DNA from: Lycium barbarum
Taxonomy: Eukaryota > Streptophyta > Magnoliopsida > Solanales > Solanaceae
Direction of reading: 5' to 3'
DNA: 64,000 nucleotides
Assembly (NCBI RefSeq): GCF_019175385.1
Contig: NC_083341.1
Span: 61,165,800-61,229,799 of the forward strand
Made by a program: the position numbers and the translations under genes. This document shows, piece after piece, positions 11,481 through 22,854 of this stretch (position 1 is its first letter; the number at the start of each line of letters is the position of its first letter). The notes beneath the pieces were generated by a model. The model saw only the letters and a list, made by a program, of their open reading frames with translations. It did no database searches and had not been told where the DNA came from.

Positions 11481-11890
11481 ACGAGACTGACTTCTGCGCC
11501 AGTTTTGACTCTACTAGAGGGAACCGAAGGGTTCGTGGTTTATTGTGATGCTTCGGGGGATGTGTCTTAATGCAGCATGGTAAAGTTGTAGCTTATGCAT
11601 CTCGTCAGCTCAAGGTTCACAGAAAGAATTATTCAACTCATGACCTAGAGTTGGCAGCTATAGTTTTTGGACTTAAGATATGGCTTCATTATTTGTATGG
11701 AGTGCATGTTGATATTTTCACAGATCATAAAAACCTGCAGTATATCTTCAAGCAAAGGGAGCTGAATCTTAGGAAAAGGGCTCGAATTGCTTAAGGATTA
11801 TGATGTGGATATTCTTTATCATCCGGGAAAAGCGAATGTTGTAGCTGATTCTCTTAGTCGGCATTCCATGGGAAGTCTAGCCCATGTGGA
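11481..11890 (+). pseudogene. Tekay-2 RNase H
   Basis: Degrades the RNA strand of the hybrid. VVYCDASG (catalytic Asp) at about 11535 is followed by a small deletion and frameshift that removes the residues before [17 protein letters not shown]. Then come [33 protein letters not shown] and the final ANVVADSLSRH (about 11835-11865). A further frameshift lies near 11790. Confidence 0.82.
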
Positions 11891-12039
11891 CGTAGATAAG
11901 ACAGTTATGACAAAGGAAGTTCACCGTTTGGCCAATCTTAGAGTTTGACTTTTGGACTCCGAGGATGGTGGTGTGGTTTTTCAGAAAAGGGCTCTTTCCT
12001 CTTTAGTCATGGAAGTCAAGGAGAAATAGTTTAATGATC

Positions 12040-13404
12040 CCTACTTGTTGCAACTAAAAGAGAGGATTCACAAGAATAAGACGACGACTTTCGAACAAGG
12101 GGGAGATGATGGTACCTTAAGGTACCGAGGTAGATTGTGTGTTCCAGATGTAGATGGGCTCAGAGAACGAATCATGTTAGAAGCTCACAATTCCAGGTAT
12201 TCCATTCACCCAGGTTCCACTAAGATGTATCATGATCTTAAGGAGATTTACTGGTGGAACGATATGAAGAAGAATGTGGCAGATTTTGTAGCTAAGTGCC
12301 CGAATTGTCAGCAAGTGAAAGTCGAACACCAGAGGCCTGGTGGCTTGGCTTAGAATATTGATATTCCTGTCTGGAAATGGGAAATGATCAATATGGATTT
12401 TGTATCAGGTCTACCTCGCTCAGCCAGGAGACATGACTTTATTTGGGTTATCGTTGACAGGCTTACTAAGTCGGCGCACTTTTTGCCAGTCAAGACCACA
12501 GATTCAGCAGAAGATTATGCCAAGCTGTATGTTAATGAGATTGTCAGATTGCATGGGACACCAGTGTCCATTATTTCAGATTGCACTTAGCACAGCTTTT
12601 CATCCGCAGACAGATGGCCAGGCAGAACGTACTATTCAGACTCTGGAGGACATGGTGAGAGCATGCGTCTTGGACTTCAAAGGTAATTGGGATGATCACT
12701 TTTCTCTTATCGAGTTTTCCTATAATAACAGTTATCATACTAGCATTGGGATGGCACCGTTTGAAGCTCTGTATGGGCGAAGGTGTAGATCACCAATTGG
12801 TTGTTTCGAAGTAGGTGAAGCAGAGTTGTTAGGACCCAATTTGGTTTATCAGGCTATGGAGAAAGTCAAGTTAATACAAGAGCATTTGAAAACGGCTCAG
12901 AGTCGCCAGAAGTCTTATACAGATGTAAGGCGAAAGGACTTAGAATTTTCAGTTGATGAGTGGGTGTTCCTTGAAGTCTCACCCATAAAGGGTGTTATGA
13001 GATTTGGCAAGAAAGGGAAGCTAAGTCCCAGATATATTGGACCTTACAGCATTCTACGAAAGGTCGGTCTAGTAGCTTATGAACTTGAGTTGCCACAAGA
13101 TTTGGGTGTTGTACATCCTGTGTTTCATGTGTCCATGTTGAGGAAGTGTGTAGGAGACCCGTCATTGGTTTTTCCTGCTGATACTATAACAGTTAAGGAT
13201 GGGTTGACTTATGAGGAGATCCCTGTAGCCATTCTTGACCGTCAGGTTCGTAAGTTTAGAACTAAGGAAGTAGCCTCAGCGAAAGTCTTGTGGAGGAGCC
13301 AGAAGGTTGAGGAAGCTACATGGGAAGCCGAGGAGGATATGAAATCCAAGTACCCATTTTTGTTTGAACAACAAGAAGAGAACTCTCAAGGTAACTTTCT
13401 ATAG
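12040..13404 (+). pseudogene. Tekay-2 integrase and chromodomain
   Basis: The zinc domain is HNSRYSIHPGSTKMYHDLKE (shown only in part) with CPNCQQVK (about 12180-12320). The core starts at MINMDFVSGLPRS (12384); the second Asp is in VSIISD. About 60 bp that should follow (the RGAQF segment) are deleted and the frame changes to LSTAFHPQTDGQAERTIQTL, which carries the catalytic Glu. The C-terminal domain has SPIKGVMRFGKKGKLSPRYI and HPVFHVSMLRKC. The chromodomain at about 13215-13360 (VAILDRQVRKFRTKEVAS, VLWRSQ, TWEAEEDMKSKYP) is intact; such domains are thought to target integration to heterochromatin. Confidence 0.87.
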
Positions 13405-13624
13405 CCCATGTCATGTTATGTCTCATGTTTCACGCTCATGTCGTGTATCCAGCGCTCATGTTTCATGTCTCATGCTTCAGTATCCTTGTTTTCAGTAATC
13501 ACATCCTTTCATGTCTCATGTTTCATGTCATGTTTTCTTCACATTCATGTATTCAATCCAAGTTCAGCCATATTCTTAACCATGACCCATCATTTGAGGA
13601 CGAATGATCCTAAGGGGGAGATAT
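13405..13624 (+). other. Tekay-2 3' UTR with polypurine tract
   Basis: Short non-coding stretch rich in repeated TCATGT words, ending in AAGGGGGAGATAT (13612-13624) directly before the 3' LTR. The sequence GAGGACGAATGATCC just upstream is shared, in varied form, with the other Tekay-type elements here. Confidence 0.75.
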
Positions 13625-15872
13625 TGTAACACCTCGTACCTTTAACGAAAGCTTTGACAATGATCCTAGACTTAGAAAATCAGATAAAGAATGTGGGAAT
13701 AGGAATATCCCTATTCAGCTGTAAGATGGGGGTTTACGCCCGTGAACAGTGACCGTATTTCAGTTTACGGGCCGTAATTCAAGTCGTAAATTGGTACCAA
13801 GGATTTTTGAGCATTCTGGAATTTGGCATTTGGATGTCAACTGGTTAAATGCGGACCGTATTTCAAAATACGGCCTGTATGTCAAATCGTAAACTGGTAC
13901 CAAGGATTTCTGAGCATTCTGGAATTTGGCATTTGGATGTCAAATGGTTAAATAAGGACCGTATTTCAAAATATGGCCCGTATTTCAAAACTCTTTTGGA
14001 ATTTGGGAAAACATCCTTGATTAAAGTTGTAGAGCTTTGAAATACCTTTCCAACGGTATATTATGGGGGTCAAACGGACATCTGTGCAAAGAGATGCAGC
14101 GTAGTCCGTATTTCAAAATACGGACCGTATTTCAAAATACGGCCCCGTATTTCAAAATACGGCCCCGTATTTCAAAATATGGCCAGTATTTAACTGGGCG
14201 GAAATTTGAATTTTCCATAACAGTATATATTCGTCTGTATCAATTCATATCATTATTTTTCATTCCTTCAAGCCCTAGAACGACCTCCTACCTTCCTCCA
14301 TCATCAAGAACACCAAGGTAAGTCCACTCTAATTATTCCAACTCAATTCTAACATATATCCTAATAATCTAAGCAAGAAATTATTGTTCTTAATCTAGGG
14401 TTTTCAAGAATACCCATCTCAAGGTTCAAGAATCAAGATTTAGGAAATCTTCTTCAAACATCAAGTCTCTATTCAAGTTTTGGAGCAATTAAGGTATGTA
14501 GAACTTCCATCCACATGTGGAAATCTCTACGTTCTTCCCCATGCTCCGTTTCTTGATATCCATGAAGTTCAAACCCTAGGGCATTAAACCCAACATATTG
14601 GTAGCCCGTATTTATGTATTTATGTACATGAATTTTGTATCTATATTCGTTATTGTATTCCTAATCTTCCATTACGGTTATTAGGAACCCTAGCTTAATC
14701 CATGAATCATGAATTCTTGCTCATGTGTTCTCATTATGTTTATATGAAACTTTATGATTTTATGTAGAAAGTTACAAGCATGTTTTCAAGTCAATTATAT
14801 GTATATATATATATATATGAACTATTGTTATTACTCATGAATCAAGAACATGTTTGCAAGACTATGACAAGTTATCTCATGAAACCATATTACAAGACAT
14901 TTCATGAAACCATGTTACAAGTTATTTCATGAAATTATGATTAAAAGTTATTTACAAGATATTTCACGAAAATCATGGGCTTCTTAGCCAACTATATCAT
15001 GTTCATGTTTTTGGGAATTGCTTAGTTAACCGAGAAGGCTCAGATTGCTTGAAACTACGTTACCACCGTAGGATAAGGGTTGTCAGCAAGGAGGCAACAC
15101 CTTCATTATGCAGTTTGGATCCTTACATGCTTATTATTACTTAAATCTCATATCCCTGGCAAGGTGTGAGTGTTATGCTGGTAGGACGCAAGTACCAGAT
15201 CATGTTGTCGGTTATACTATAGCGTTCCCCACGTTACAAGCAGTTTTACATAAATGTATTTCCATTGATTTACTGTTTTCAGACTTTACTCACGTTTCAT
15301 GCTCATGTTCAAGTTACATTCAGTTTCAGTTCATGTCCTATACCTATGTTGTGCCATGTTCTTCATTTCAGCAGGTTTTACATACTAGTACTATTCACCA
15401 TGTACTAACGTCCCTTTTGCCCGGGGCCTGCACTTCACGATGCAGATACCGATTTTCAGGAGCATACATCTGCGCAGTAGGATCTCTTCAGTTATCAGCA
15501 TATTGGTGAGCCCCACTCCTCTCAGGTTCAACATAGAGTCTGCATTAGTATTCAGTTTATGGTAGTCAAGGTCCATGTCCTGGTAGTTAGTATTCAGACA
15601 TGTTTTAGAGGTTTCATAGACAGATGTTAGTTCACAGAGTCAGTTGTGCTTTCATGTTTGCAGACTATTATGTTTTCGTGATATTTCATGCTATGAGATA
15701 ATTTCAAGACTTTATTCCGCAAATTACATTTTCATGATTCATTTAAATTTCATCATATAGATTATATTGTTTTGATGCCCATGTTGACAAGCAAGCCATG
15801 AGGTTCGCTCGGACACATGCAAGCAAGGCCCGAGTGCCGTGTTACGCCCAGGCCATGGTTCGGGGCATGACA
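13625..15872 (+). repeat. Tekay-2 3' LTR, 2248 bp
   Basis: Runs from TGTAACACCTCGTACC to GGGCATGACA. It keeps the stretch (about 14874-15453) missing from the 5' LTR; that stretch contains short tandem copies of a TTTCATGAAACCATG-like unit (14870-14980). The CGTATTTCAAAATACGG repeat is expanded at 14105-14190. Reading frames seen in this LTR have no family resemblance and I do not call them. Confidence 0.92.
14105..14190 (+). repeat. Tandem dyad repeat in Tekay-2 3' LTR
   Basis: About four tandem copies of a 20-22 bp unit, CGTATTTCAAAATACGG plus a few C/A bases. Each copy is a near-perfect inverted repeat. The matching place in the 5' LTR (about 7425-7460) has a single copy, so the array changed length after insertion. 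Confidence 0.8.
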
Positions 15873-15940
15873 ATCACCTTCCATTTCTAGGTTGGAATTT
15901 CCACAGCCTGCAGCAATCCTCCTAGCTTTTGGTGCTCCAT
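15873..15940 (-). pseudogene. Tekay-1 integrase fragment joined to protease by a deletion
   Basis: Minus strand: the codons EHQKLGGLLQAVEIP, a stop, then KWKV lead into the INMDF core that continues at 6944 beyond Tekay-2. They normally follow the integrase zinc domain. Upstream in the same stretch the protease end LVLEW joins directly (about 15930-15945). All of RT, RNase H and the integrase zinc domain are absent. Confidence 0.8.
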
Positions 15941-16345
15941 TCAAGCACTAGTTCTCCTTAGAATTGGAATCGAAACATCTTGGCTCTGCAATCCACATTA
16001 GCATAACAAGAAGCTAACCAATCCATGCCCATAATAACATCGAAATCTAACATTTCTTGCTCAATCAAATCAGTTGTAGTTTGACGATCATATGACACAA
16101 TCACATAATTTCTATATACTTGTCTAGCTATTACCGGGTCACCAACAGGAGTAGATACCTCAAAAGGTTTAATTGACTCGGTTTCACCCCAATAGGATCG
16201 ACGATATATGGAGTAATATATGACAAAGTAGAACTCGGATCAATTAATGCATAAACATCATAGGATAATATGGATAGTATACCTGTGACAACGTCAGGGG
16301 AGGACTCAAGATCCTGTCGTCCGGCTAAGGCATAAATACGGGGCT
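15941..16345 (-). pseudogene. Tekay-1 aspartic protease
   Basis: Minus strand. The active-site loop is ALIDPSSTLSYITPYI (about 16260-16200). A damaged middle follows, then DFDVIMGMDWLASCYANVDC (about 16050-15985) and LVLEW. The triad reads D-P-S instead of the D-P-G seen in Tekay-2, a second-position change that would probably abolish activity. The protein is cut short where the integrase fragment begins. Confidence 0.8.
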
Positions 16346-17675
16346 GAGAACCACCTGAACTGGATGCTCCCCCTCTGCCCCTGCCACAGCCTGCTGAAGC
16401 TTGAGGAGTCTGCCCTACAGGGCGCACAGACGAAGAAGAACTAGCTGCGGATCCTGCAGGCTGGGCCCTATCTCTGCCACTCATCGATGGATAATCACGC
16501 ATCATGTGCCCAATCTGACCACATGCATAACAAGTATCCGAACCTCGGTGACACTGACCTTAATGTAATCTACCACACTGGCTGCATCGTGGTAACGGTG
16601 GTCTCCTCTGACTGGAATTACCTCCAACCTGAAAAACCGAAAAGCTCGAGCTCTGACCCTGTCCTGAATATATGGGGCGGTCAAATCTCTTGCTCGCATA
16701 TCGAGGAGGTACACTAGCTTCGTATTGGCCTGAATATCAAGAGTATTATTACCGCTGACCCCCACTATACTTACTACTAGAACCGGCATATCTGGCCCTC
16801 TTTTTCTGCCCTCCATCCATATCACGCTTACCCCTTTGCGGCTGCTGTTGCTCTTCTAAATTTTGCGCTTGGGCCTAAATACGTGAAATATCCATCCCTT
16901 CTTGGAGTGAAGTTGTCAAGAAATCCTTGATTACATGTGGCCCTAAGCCACTCAAAAATTGATGCACCCGGTCTCCTATATCGGTTACCATAGTCGGAGC
17001 ATATCTAGAAAATGAATTGAAATGAAGACTATACTCCCGAGCACTCATATTTCCTTACTTTAGATTCAAAAACCTGTTAGCTCGGGCCCGACGGACCTCC
17101 AGTGAAAAATAATGGCAGATGAAAGCATCTATGAATTCGTGCCAAACTGAGGGAGGTGCATTTTCCTTTCTCGAAGATATCCAATTATTAAACCATAGAA
17201 CGGCAACATCCCGCAATCTATAGGACGCTAACTCAACTAACTAAGTATCGGCAGCATGTATTATTCTCAGCGTCTTCAGCATTTCATCAATAAAGTCCTG
17301 TGGGTCTTCATTCGGCCTTGACCCAAAAAATTCTGGAGGATTCAAACTCATAAAATTACAGGCTCTAGCACTAACCGCTCTATCACCTGGACCCGCACTC
17401 TGCTGCTGAGCTTGAGCAGCAAATAGCTGGGTCAATAACCGAATAGCCTCAGTTATCTGCTGACCCAAAGCAGCCGGTGGAGGGATTGGAAGCATTGGAG
17501 CTGGCACTGAGGCCCCTTCACGCTCCTCTAAAATAGGCGGAGTGTGAGAGGTATGAGATGGAGCCTCATTATGGGACTCACCCTCTTCTATATTTACCAG
17601 TGGCTCCTGTTCAATCTGCCTTCCTGTCACAGTCTTGCCCTTCTGGGCGGCTGTTGCTTTCCTCTTTACCTGCAT
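16346..17675 (-). pseudogene. gag: Tekay-1 gag
   Basis: Minus strand. Start chosen at the ATG of MQVKRKATAAQKGKTV (17675), which corresponds to MPVKRK in Tekay-2. The capsid core FMSLNPPEFFGSRPNEDPQD is at about 17350-17290. Several stops and frameshifts follow. The basic segment and zinc motifs (CSQCGRLH, then CYACGQIGHMMRDYP) lie at about 16590-16490. The last Cys of the CCHC knuckle is Tyr. A Gly/Ser-rich linker leads to the protease. Confidence 0.83.
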
Positions 17676-17865
17676 CACTGAAATAATATCGCACAATTAA
17701 GAAAAAAAGAAACCTTATAACATAGCTCTATCACACAATCTATGAAGAAGAAAGACGGTCGCTATTCCTAAATGCCCCGCAGCCTCTTGTTTATAAGTGT
17801 GGCGCGTCACACCCATAAACAAGACTCTACTGGACACGGCTCGTAGACACACCCAGGACAGAACG

Positions 17866-17877
17866 GCTCTGATACAA
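17866..17877 (-). other. Tekay-1 primer binding site
   Basis: The minus strand reads TTGTATCAGAGC, one base from the tRNA-iMet complement TGGTATCAGAGC. It lies a few bases inside the LTR boundary at 17882 and fixes the element's orientation as minus. Confidence 0.82.
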
Positions 17878-17881
17878 CTTT

Positions 17882-20316
17882 TGTCACGACCCAACTAGTG
17901 GGCCATGACGGGTACCCGGAGCTAACTACCGAGCACCACTCATCATGCAATCTATCATACTTACCCTGCATATACATCATTCTCAACACAAAACTTATCA
18001 TGAGCCAATCTCCAAATCTCCCAAAACATGTATATGTGCATATGCCCATGAGGCTACAAAATGATGTACAAAATATACACTGAAGAAGTCTCATAACATT
18101 TACTACCCATACATAAGTATCTACGAGCCTCTAACTGGAGTGCGGAAATCATAAGGACGGGACAGGACCCAACCAGGCCCCAAATATGCGCACAAAAGAA
18201 TATACCAAGAAGTGGCAACTCTTGAGTAGTGGAGTGCTCCTGCAAATCTGCTGAGTAAGCTCCTAAGCGTCTGGGCCGTCTCCTTGTCTACCTGTGTGCA
18301 TAAACACAGCATCCATAAAAGAAAGGACGTCAGTACGAACAATGTACCGAGTATGTAAGGCATTTACAATAACATAATCAAGAATTAAGAAAGCATAAGA
18401 TAAAGAGATAACCTGCAACTGATTGCCTCTTAAGGTGGAATCATGCATGCTAACCAAAAAAATATCATATCATGTATACATATATATAAACTTCCCGACC
18501 ATATAGGTACGGTATGATCATCATTAGCCCGCATCCGGGGTAAACATCTCAAGCTACCCACTAGTGGTGTCTGCCCGGCTAATTAGGCACGGTGTAATCA
18601 TCATCGTAGCTGTCCACTACGCCCATAGTAGTGGTGAATACCCAGCCAAATAGGCGCGGTGTAATCTTACATATACATAATATGAAGCATGCATGCGAGC
18701 TCAAGTAAAAGCTGTAACTCTATCAGAGTGACGTAAGGTCGGGAACCTCCGATTACATTATGGAATAATCCTCATCACTATGTCTTACCTTGAAGGAACT
18801 AATATCATGAGGTGAGGTAACAACAAGAAATAACATCATTGATATCATAAAGATAAGAATATCAAGCTCATCATAGCATCATTATCATTATCATCATCAT
18901 GGAACATATCTCATCTCTATCTCATAAGAAGCTCTTAAGAATCTTTAACTTTCATCTTTTGGGATGTAAGAAGGTCATGGAAATATAGAAAAGAAATCAT
19001 AATATAGCAGTCATGCCTTTGAAAGAAGGGGACTAACCTTAACTACCTTTACGTCTCCATAACGACTAAGCGCTCTCCTTCCAGGCTCACAATTCTACAT
19101 TCAAGAGATTTCGTACTACATTAGGTCATTAGAAACATGCTTAAGTCTAAGCTAAGATTACTAAGAGCTAACGAGAATTGGGTAGCATTTCCTTTGTTTC
19201 AACAACTTTCTCCATCTACTAGACAACTCCCAAACATCAATAACACCCATAATATCATAATCAATAAACTTCTTCAAGTTAAACATTATTCAATTCTCAA
19301 AACACCATTTCAAGGTCATCCATAGCCATAGCTATGACATAACATCATATTCATTCCCATATAATACTTCTTTAACGTCAGTTGTACCCTTCAGAACAAG
19401 ATTATACTCATGGCATATCAAGAACTATGATTTATGTCAAGTTACTATTCAAGAATGTCATTATTTCCATATTTGGGCTCCATATTCCACTTTCTTCTCT
19501 AATCCAAGTCTTTCAACCACTTAATACTTGTAATAACATGAAATAGATGTAAAACTCACCTTTAATTATGTAGGAATGATCTTTGGATGAAGATAATCCA
19601 CTTGAGAAAACATCCAACTTCAATTCCAAAGGAAACCTTGACTTCTATTAACCCTAGTGAGCATCCATACGCTTGGTTCTACCAATTCTTGGTGTTTAAT
19701 CTTTGATTTCTCTTGGATATGTGTTAATATGGTGTATGGAATATTCTAGAGGTTTTGAGAGTGATGAAGAAGATGAGAATGAGAAAAATGAACTTGGGTC
19801 CTCTTTATATAAAATTTTAAAAGCTGCCTGTCAAGGTTTATGCGAACACTTATACGGTCCGTGCAACTTATACGATCCGTATAGCTTATACGGTCCGTAT
19901 AAGTGACCGTATAATATCACCTAATAGATAACCCCTTTCTGGATAGGTTATATGGACCGTATAAGTGGTCGTATAACTCACATTTTCCTGAAGTTGTTCC
20001 CGTCGCTTCGTTTAACTTTCAATCCTTATGGAACCTTCCTGGCATTTGTGTAATACTTCATTAACTATATAGGGAGCCTTATAACTCCTTCTCAAGACAT
20101 TACTAAATAATCCTTAACTCAATAGTTTGCGAAACCTTTCCAAAACATGACTTATACTCCACTTTCTTTAATGAACTTTCTTCTCTTGCCTCCAATGTCT
20201 TTGAAATCTTAATTAGAATCATTAAGTATCCTTTCTTACTTGTAGGGACATCGTATACACCTTAACTTGCATTATTCTATTCACCGCAAAACAACCCGAA
20301 ATTCCCAGGTGTAACT
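17882..20316 (-). repeat. Tekay-1 5' LTR, 2435 bp
   Basis: Colinear with 3259-5656 along its whole length. Sense start is AGTTACACCTGGG (T to A at the first base), sense end GGGTCGTGACA. TATA-like box at 19803-19812 and dyad array at 19838-19975. No coding content. Confidence 0.88.
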
Positions 20317-20321
20317 GGGAT

Positions 20322-20881
20322 GATCAAGAAGTCGTTATTCACGGCAAAGGAAGCATCCACAACTATCTAGATAACTTTGTACTAGTCATAGAAAGGTCAC
20401 CAGTGGGCGCTGATTTTCACACTGTTGAGCTAGCCATGGTAGATCGTAGGGGAGATGATGAAGATATCCCCATGCCACTGGTCTATAAAATGGTTGCTAC
20501 AACTATGATAAGGACTGGGTTTGAACCCGGGAAAGGTCTGGGAAAGAACTTGCAAGGAATCAGATAACCAGTGAATATCAAACACGGGAAGTATCGGTTT
20601 GGGGTTGGATACGAGCCATATGAGATAGAAGAAGAAGCATAATACAAGCCAATAGGTCCCGTTGAAATGAGAAAGTTGTTCCCTCATCTATACCAGTCCT
20701 TCACAGCATGCCCATTGGGTCGCAACAGTGAGAATCCAGAAGAGGGTTTAAGGATGTTGTTTTGGGAGGAAGAATGCGCAGCCATCATTAAAGAATGATT
20801 TAAAGCATTAGAGATTCGCCCTGCTGAACCAGGAGAAATAACAAACGAGTGGACTTCTACCCTGTTGTTCACTCTGCGATA
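20322..20881 (+). pseudogene. Tat A protease C-terminal region with G-patch-like motif
   Basis: Continues the protein cut at 3258. Visible segments: DQEVVIHGKGS, FHTVELAMVDR, then MIRTGFEPGKGLGKNLQGI at 20505-20564, which fits the glycine spacing of a G-patch (G-F-x2-G-x-G-L-G-x4-G). After that come VGYEPYEIEE and LFPHLYQSF. The end, PAEPGEITNEWTSTLLF, is followed by a stop at about 20880. In some animal retroviruses a G-patch also follows the protease; a role in RNA binding here is inference. Two or three stops interrupt the frame. Confidence 0.7.
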
Positions 20882-21198
20882 GAAAGAATGCTCATTTTTT
20901 ACAAAAAAAAATGGCGAAAGTCGGCTTTGAGGCCGGCTTATCGCCTTTTTATGTTTTATTACGTGTTGTTAAATAACGAAAATGGCTCAATGTTCCATTC
21001 CAAGTCATGACCACCGTTTGTACTGCTCTTTTAAAATTTCAATGAAAACGCCTCAAAGTTTGCAATAAAAAAAATCATTTTAATTCACCTATATAAGTGT
21101 GTGTGTGTGTCTATATATATATATATATATAACAATAGATAAATACATAATTAAGATTGCTTTTACATGATTAATTACCGTGTAATTTTGTTTTACAG
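20882..21198 (+). other. Putative intron or spacer between Tat A protease and RT
   Basis: No coding signal. It contains a short TG/TA microsatellite (about 21100-21130) and ends in the T-rich tract TTTTGTTTTACAG at 21198, a good splice acceptor. The same spacer in Tat C ends TTTTGTTTTCAG at the same place relative to the RT codons. Ogre elements are known to splice an intron at this position; I could not identify the donor. Confidence 0.5.
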
Positions 21199-22700
21199 TA
21201 ATGATACAGAGGCCACAAATAATGTCATGACATGTTACAAAACAAGTAAAAATGACGACGAACAAAATGACGATCAAGAAGAAGAGATAACTGAACCGGT
21301 AGGGTTGATAGATGTCGAAGAAGAATAGGAGAACAGGACAACGCAAAATCTAGAGGAGACAGAGGCAGTTAACCTAGGAAATGAAGAGTTGGTTCGGGAA
21401 ACTAGAATAAGTGTGCACTTGACAGAAACTGAGAAAGAAGGGTATCAAAGTCTGCTAAAAGAGTATGAAGATGTCTTCGCTTGGTCATACGCCGATATGC
21501 CAGATTTGAGCAGGAACACTGTTACTCATAGATTGTCGATCCTCGAAGCATTTGCCCTGGTTAAATAGAAAATCAGGCAGCCTAAGCCTGATGTAAGCAT
21601 CTGAATTAAAGAAGAAGTAGAAAAACAGATTCAATCAGGGGTTGTTGAGGTGACACCGTACCCGACATGGTTGGCAAACATAGTCCTAGTACCAACGAAA
21701 GATGGGAAAATAAGGATTTGTATAGAGTACCGTGATCTTAACCGCGCTAGCCTAAAGGATAACCCACTCCCGAACATTCACATACTCATTGATAACTACG
21801 CCAAGCATGAGGTGCAATCTTTTGTGGACTGTTATGCGGGCTATCATCAGATATTGATGGATGAAGAAAACGCTCAAAAGATGGCTGATGCCTTTTGGAC
21901 TCAAGAATACTGGCGCTACTTACATGAGGGCAATGACCGCCATCTTTCATGATAGAGAGATCGAGGTATATGTGGACGATGTCGTCATCAAATCCCGAGT
22001 CGGTGAGGACTACCTCAAACATTTAAGAAGATTCTTTGATAGAATCTACAAGTACGATTTGAAATTGAATACTGCAAAATGCGCATTTGGAGTGCTTGCC
22101 AGAAAATTACTAGAATTCATAGTCAGTCGTCGTGGTATCGAATTGGATCCCACCAAGATTAAAGCTATCCAAGAAATACCTCCGCCAAGAACAATGATAA
22201 AGGTCATGAGCTTCTTAGAATGGTTGAATTACATTGGACGCTTCATTGCCCTGTCCACAATAGTCATAGAACCAATCCTTAAAATCCTCAAGAAAGATGC
22301 TCCAACTAAATGGACGGAGGACTGTCAGAAACCCTTTGACACGATTAAAAGATACCTGTCAAATCCACCCGTTTTGGTCCCGCCAAGGCCAGAAAGCCCT
22401 TTGTTGCTATATATGTTGGTATCAGAAAATGCTTTTGGGTACATGTTGGCACAAAATGACGAAACAGGCAAGAAGGAAAGATCCATCTATTACATCAGTA
22501 AGAAATTCACACCCAGTGAATCCATTTATTCCTTGGTGGAAAAGACATGTTGCTCTCTGACCTAGGTATCTCAGAAGTTGAGACATTATATGGTTGCATG
22601 CACGACCCATTTCATCTCAAGAATAGATCCCCTAAGGTACATCTTTCGCCAGCCTATGCCCATAGGGAAGTTGGCCAAGTGTCAAATGCTATTAAGTGAC
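21199..22700 (+). pseudogene. Tat A reverse transcriptase and gypsy-type RNase H
   Basis: An acidic linker (DDEQNDDQEEE), then RISVHLTETEKEGYQ, DVFAWSYADMPDLS, PYPTWLANIVLVPTKDGKIR, FVDCYAGYHQILMDEE, MPFGLKNTGATYMRAM and the catalytic VYVDDVVIKSR (about 21970-22000). Between the 'YHQILMDEE' and 'MPFGLKN' motifs about 15 residues are deleted and the frame shifts near 21880. Before YVDD the residues usually found after FHD are missing. The thumb and gypsy RNase H follow (LLLYMLVSENAFGYMLAQ, SIYYISKKFT, DPLRYIFRQPMPIGK), with a stop at about 22563. Confidence 0.83.
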
Positions 22701-22854
22701 TTCGGTATTCAATAAGTCACACAGAAAGCAGTCAAAGGGCAAGCACTAGCACATTTACTAGCAGGAACCCCAGTAGATGACAATCTCGTATCTCTGTGGA
22801 CTTACTTCCCAGATGAAGAAATAATGACAATCGAAGGCGAAGAAGGTGAAGATA

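Larger units (their letters stand above)
6945..15872 (+). mobile_element. Tekay-2: complete but dead Tekay/Del-type chromovirus
   Basis: A structurally complete element of 8.9 kb: 5' LTR 6945-8552, tRNA-iMet primer site 8558-8569, gag, protease, RT, RNase H, integrase, chromodomain, polypurine tract 13612-13624 and 3' LTR 13625-15872. The flanking duplication is ATCAC. Its two LTRs remain very similar in the parts they share, and it is the innermost element of its stack, so it is among the youngest here. Coding frames carry several stops and frameshifts. Confidence 0.93.
3259..20316 (-). mobile_element. Tekay-1: Tekay/Del-type chromovirus in Tat A, minus strand
   Basis: A minus-strand LTR retrotransposon bounded by the duplication GGGAT. 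On the minus strand the order is 5' LTR 17882-20316, primer site, gag, protease, then a direct jump into integrase, chromodomain, polypurine tract and 3' LTR 3259-5656. Reverse transcriptase and RNase H are missing. A plus-strand relative, Tekay-2, is inserted in its integrase (6945-15872). Gag sequence, the D-P-x protease triad, the GPY/F-type integrase end and the chromodomain identify it as a Tekay/Del-like chromovirus. Confidence 0.85.

Noticed and set aside
15108..15509. Frame of 133 codons in the Tekay-2 3' LTR
   Set aside because: The matching stretch is deleted in the other LTR without consequence, and the residues show no known domain.
20430..20687. Antisense frame of 85 codons
   Set aside because: Shadow of the Tat A protease and G-patch-like region on the plus strand.
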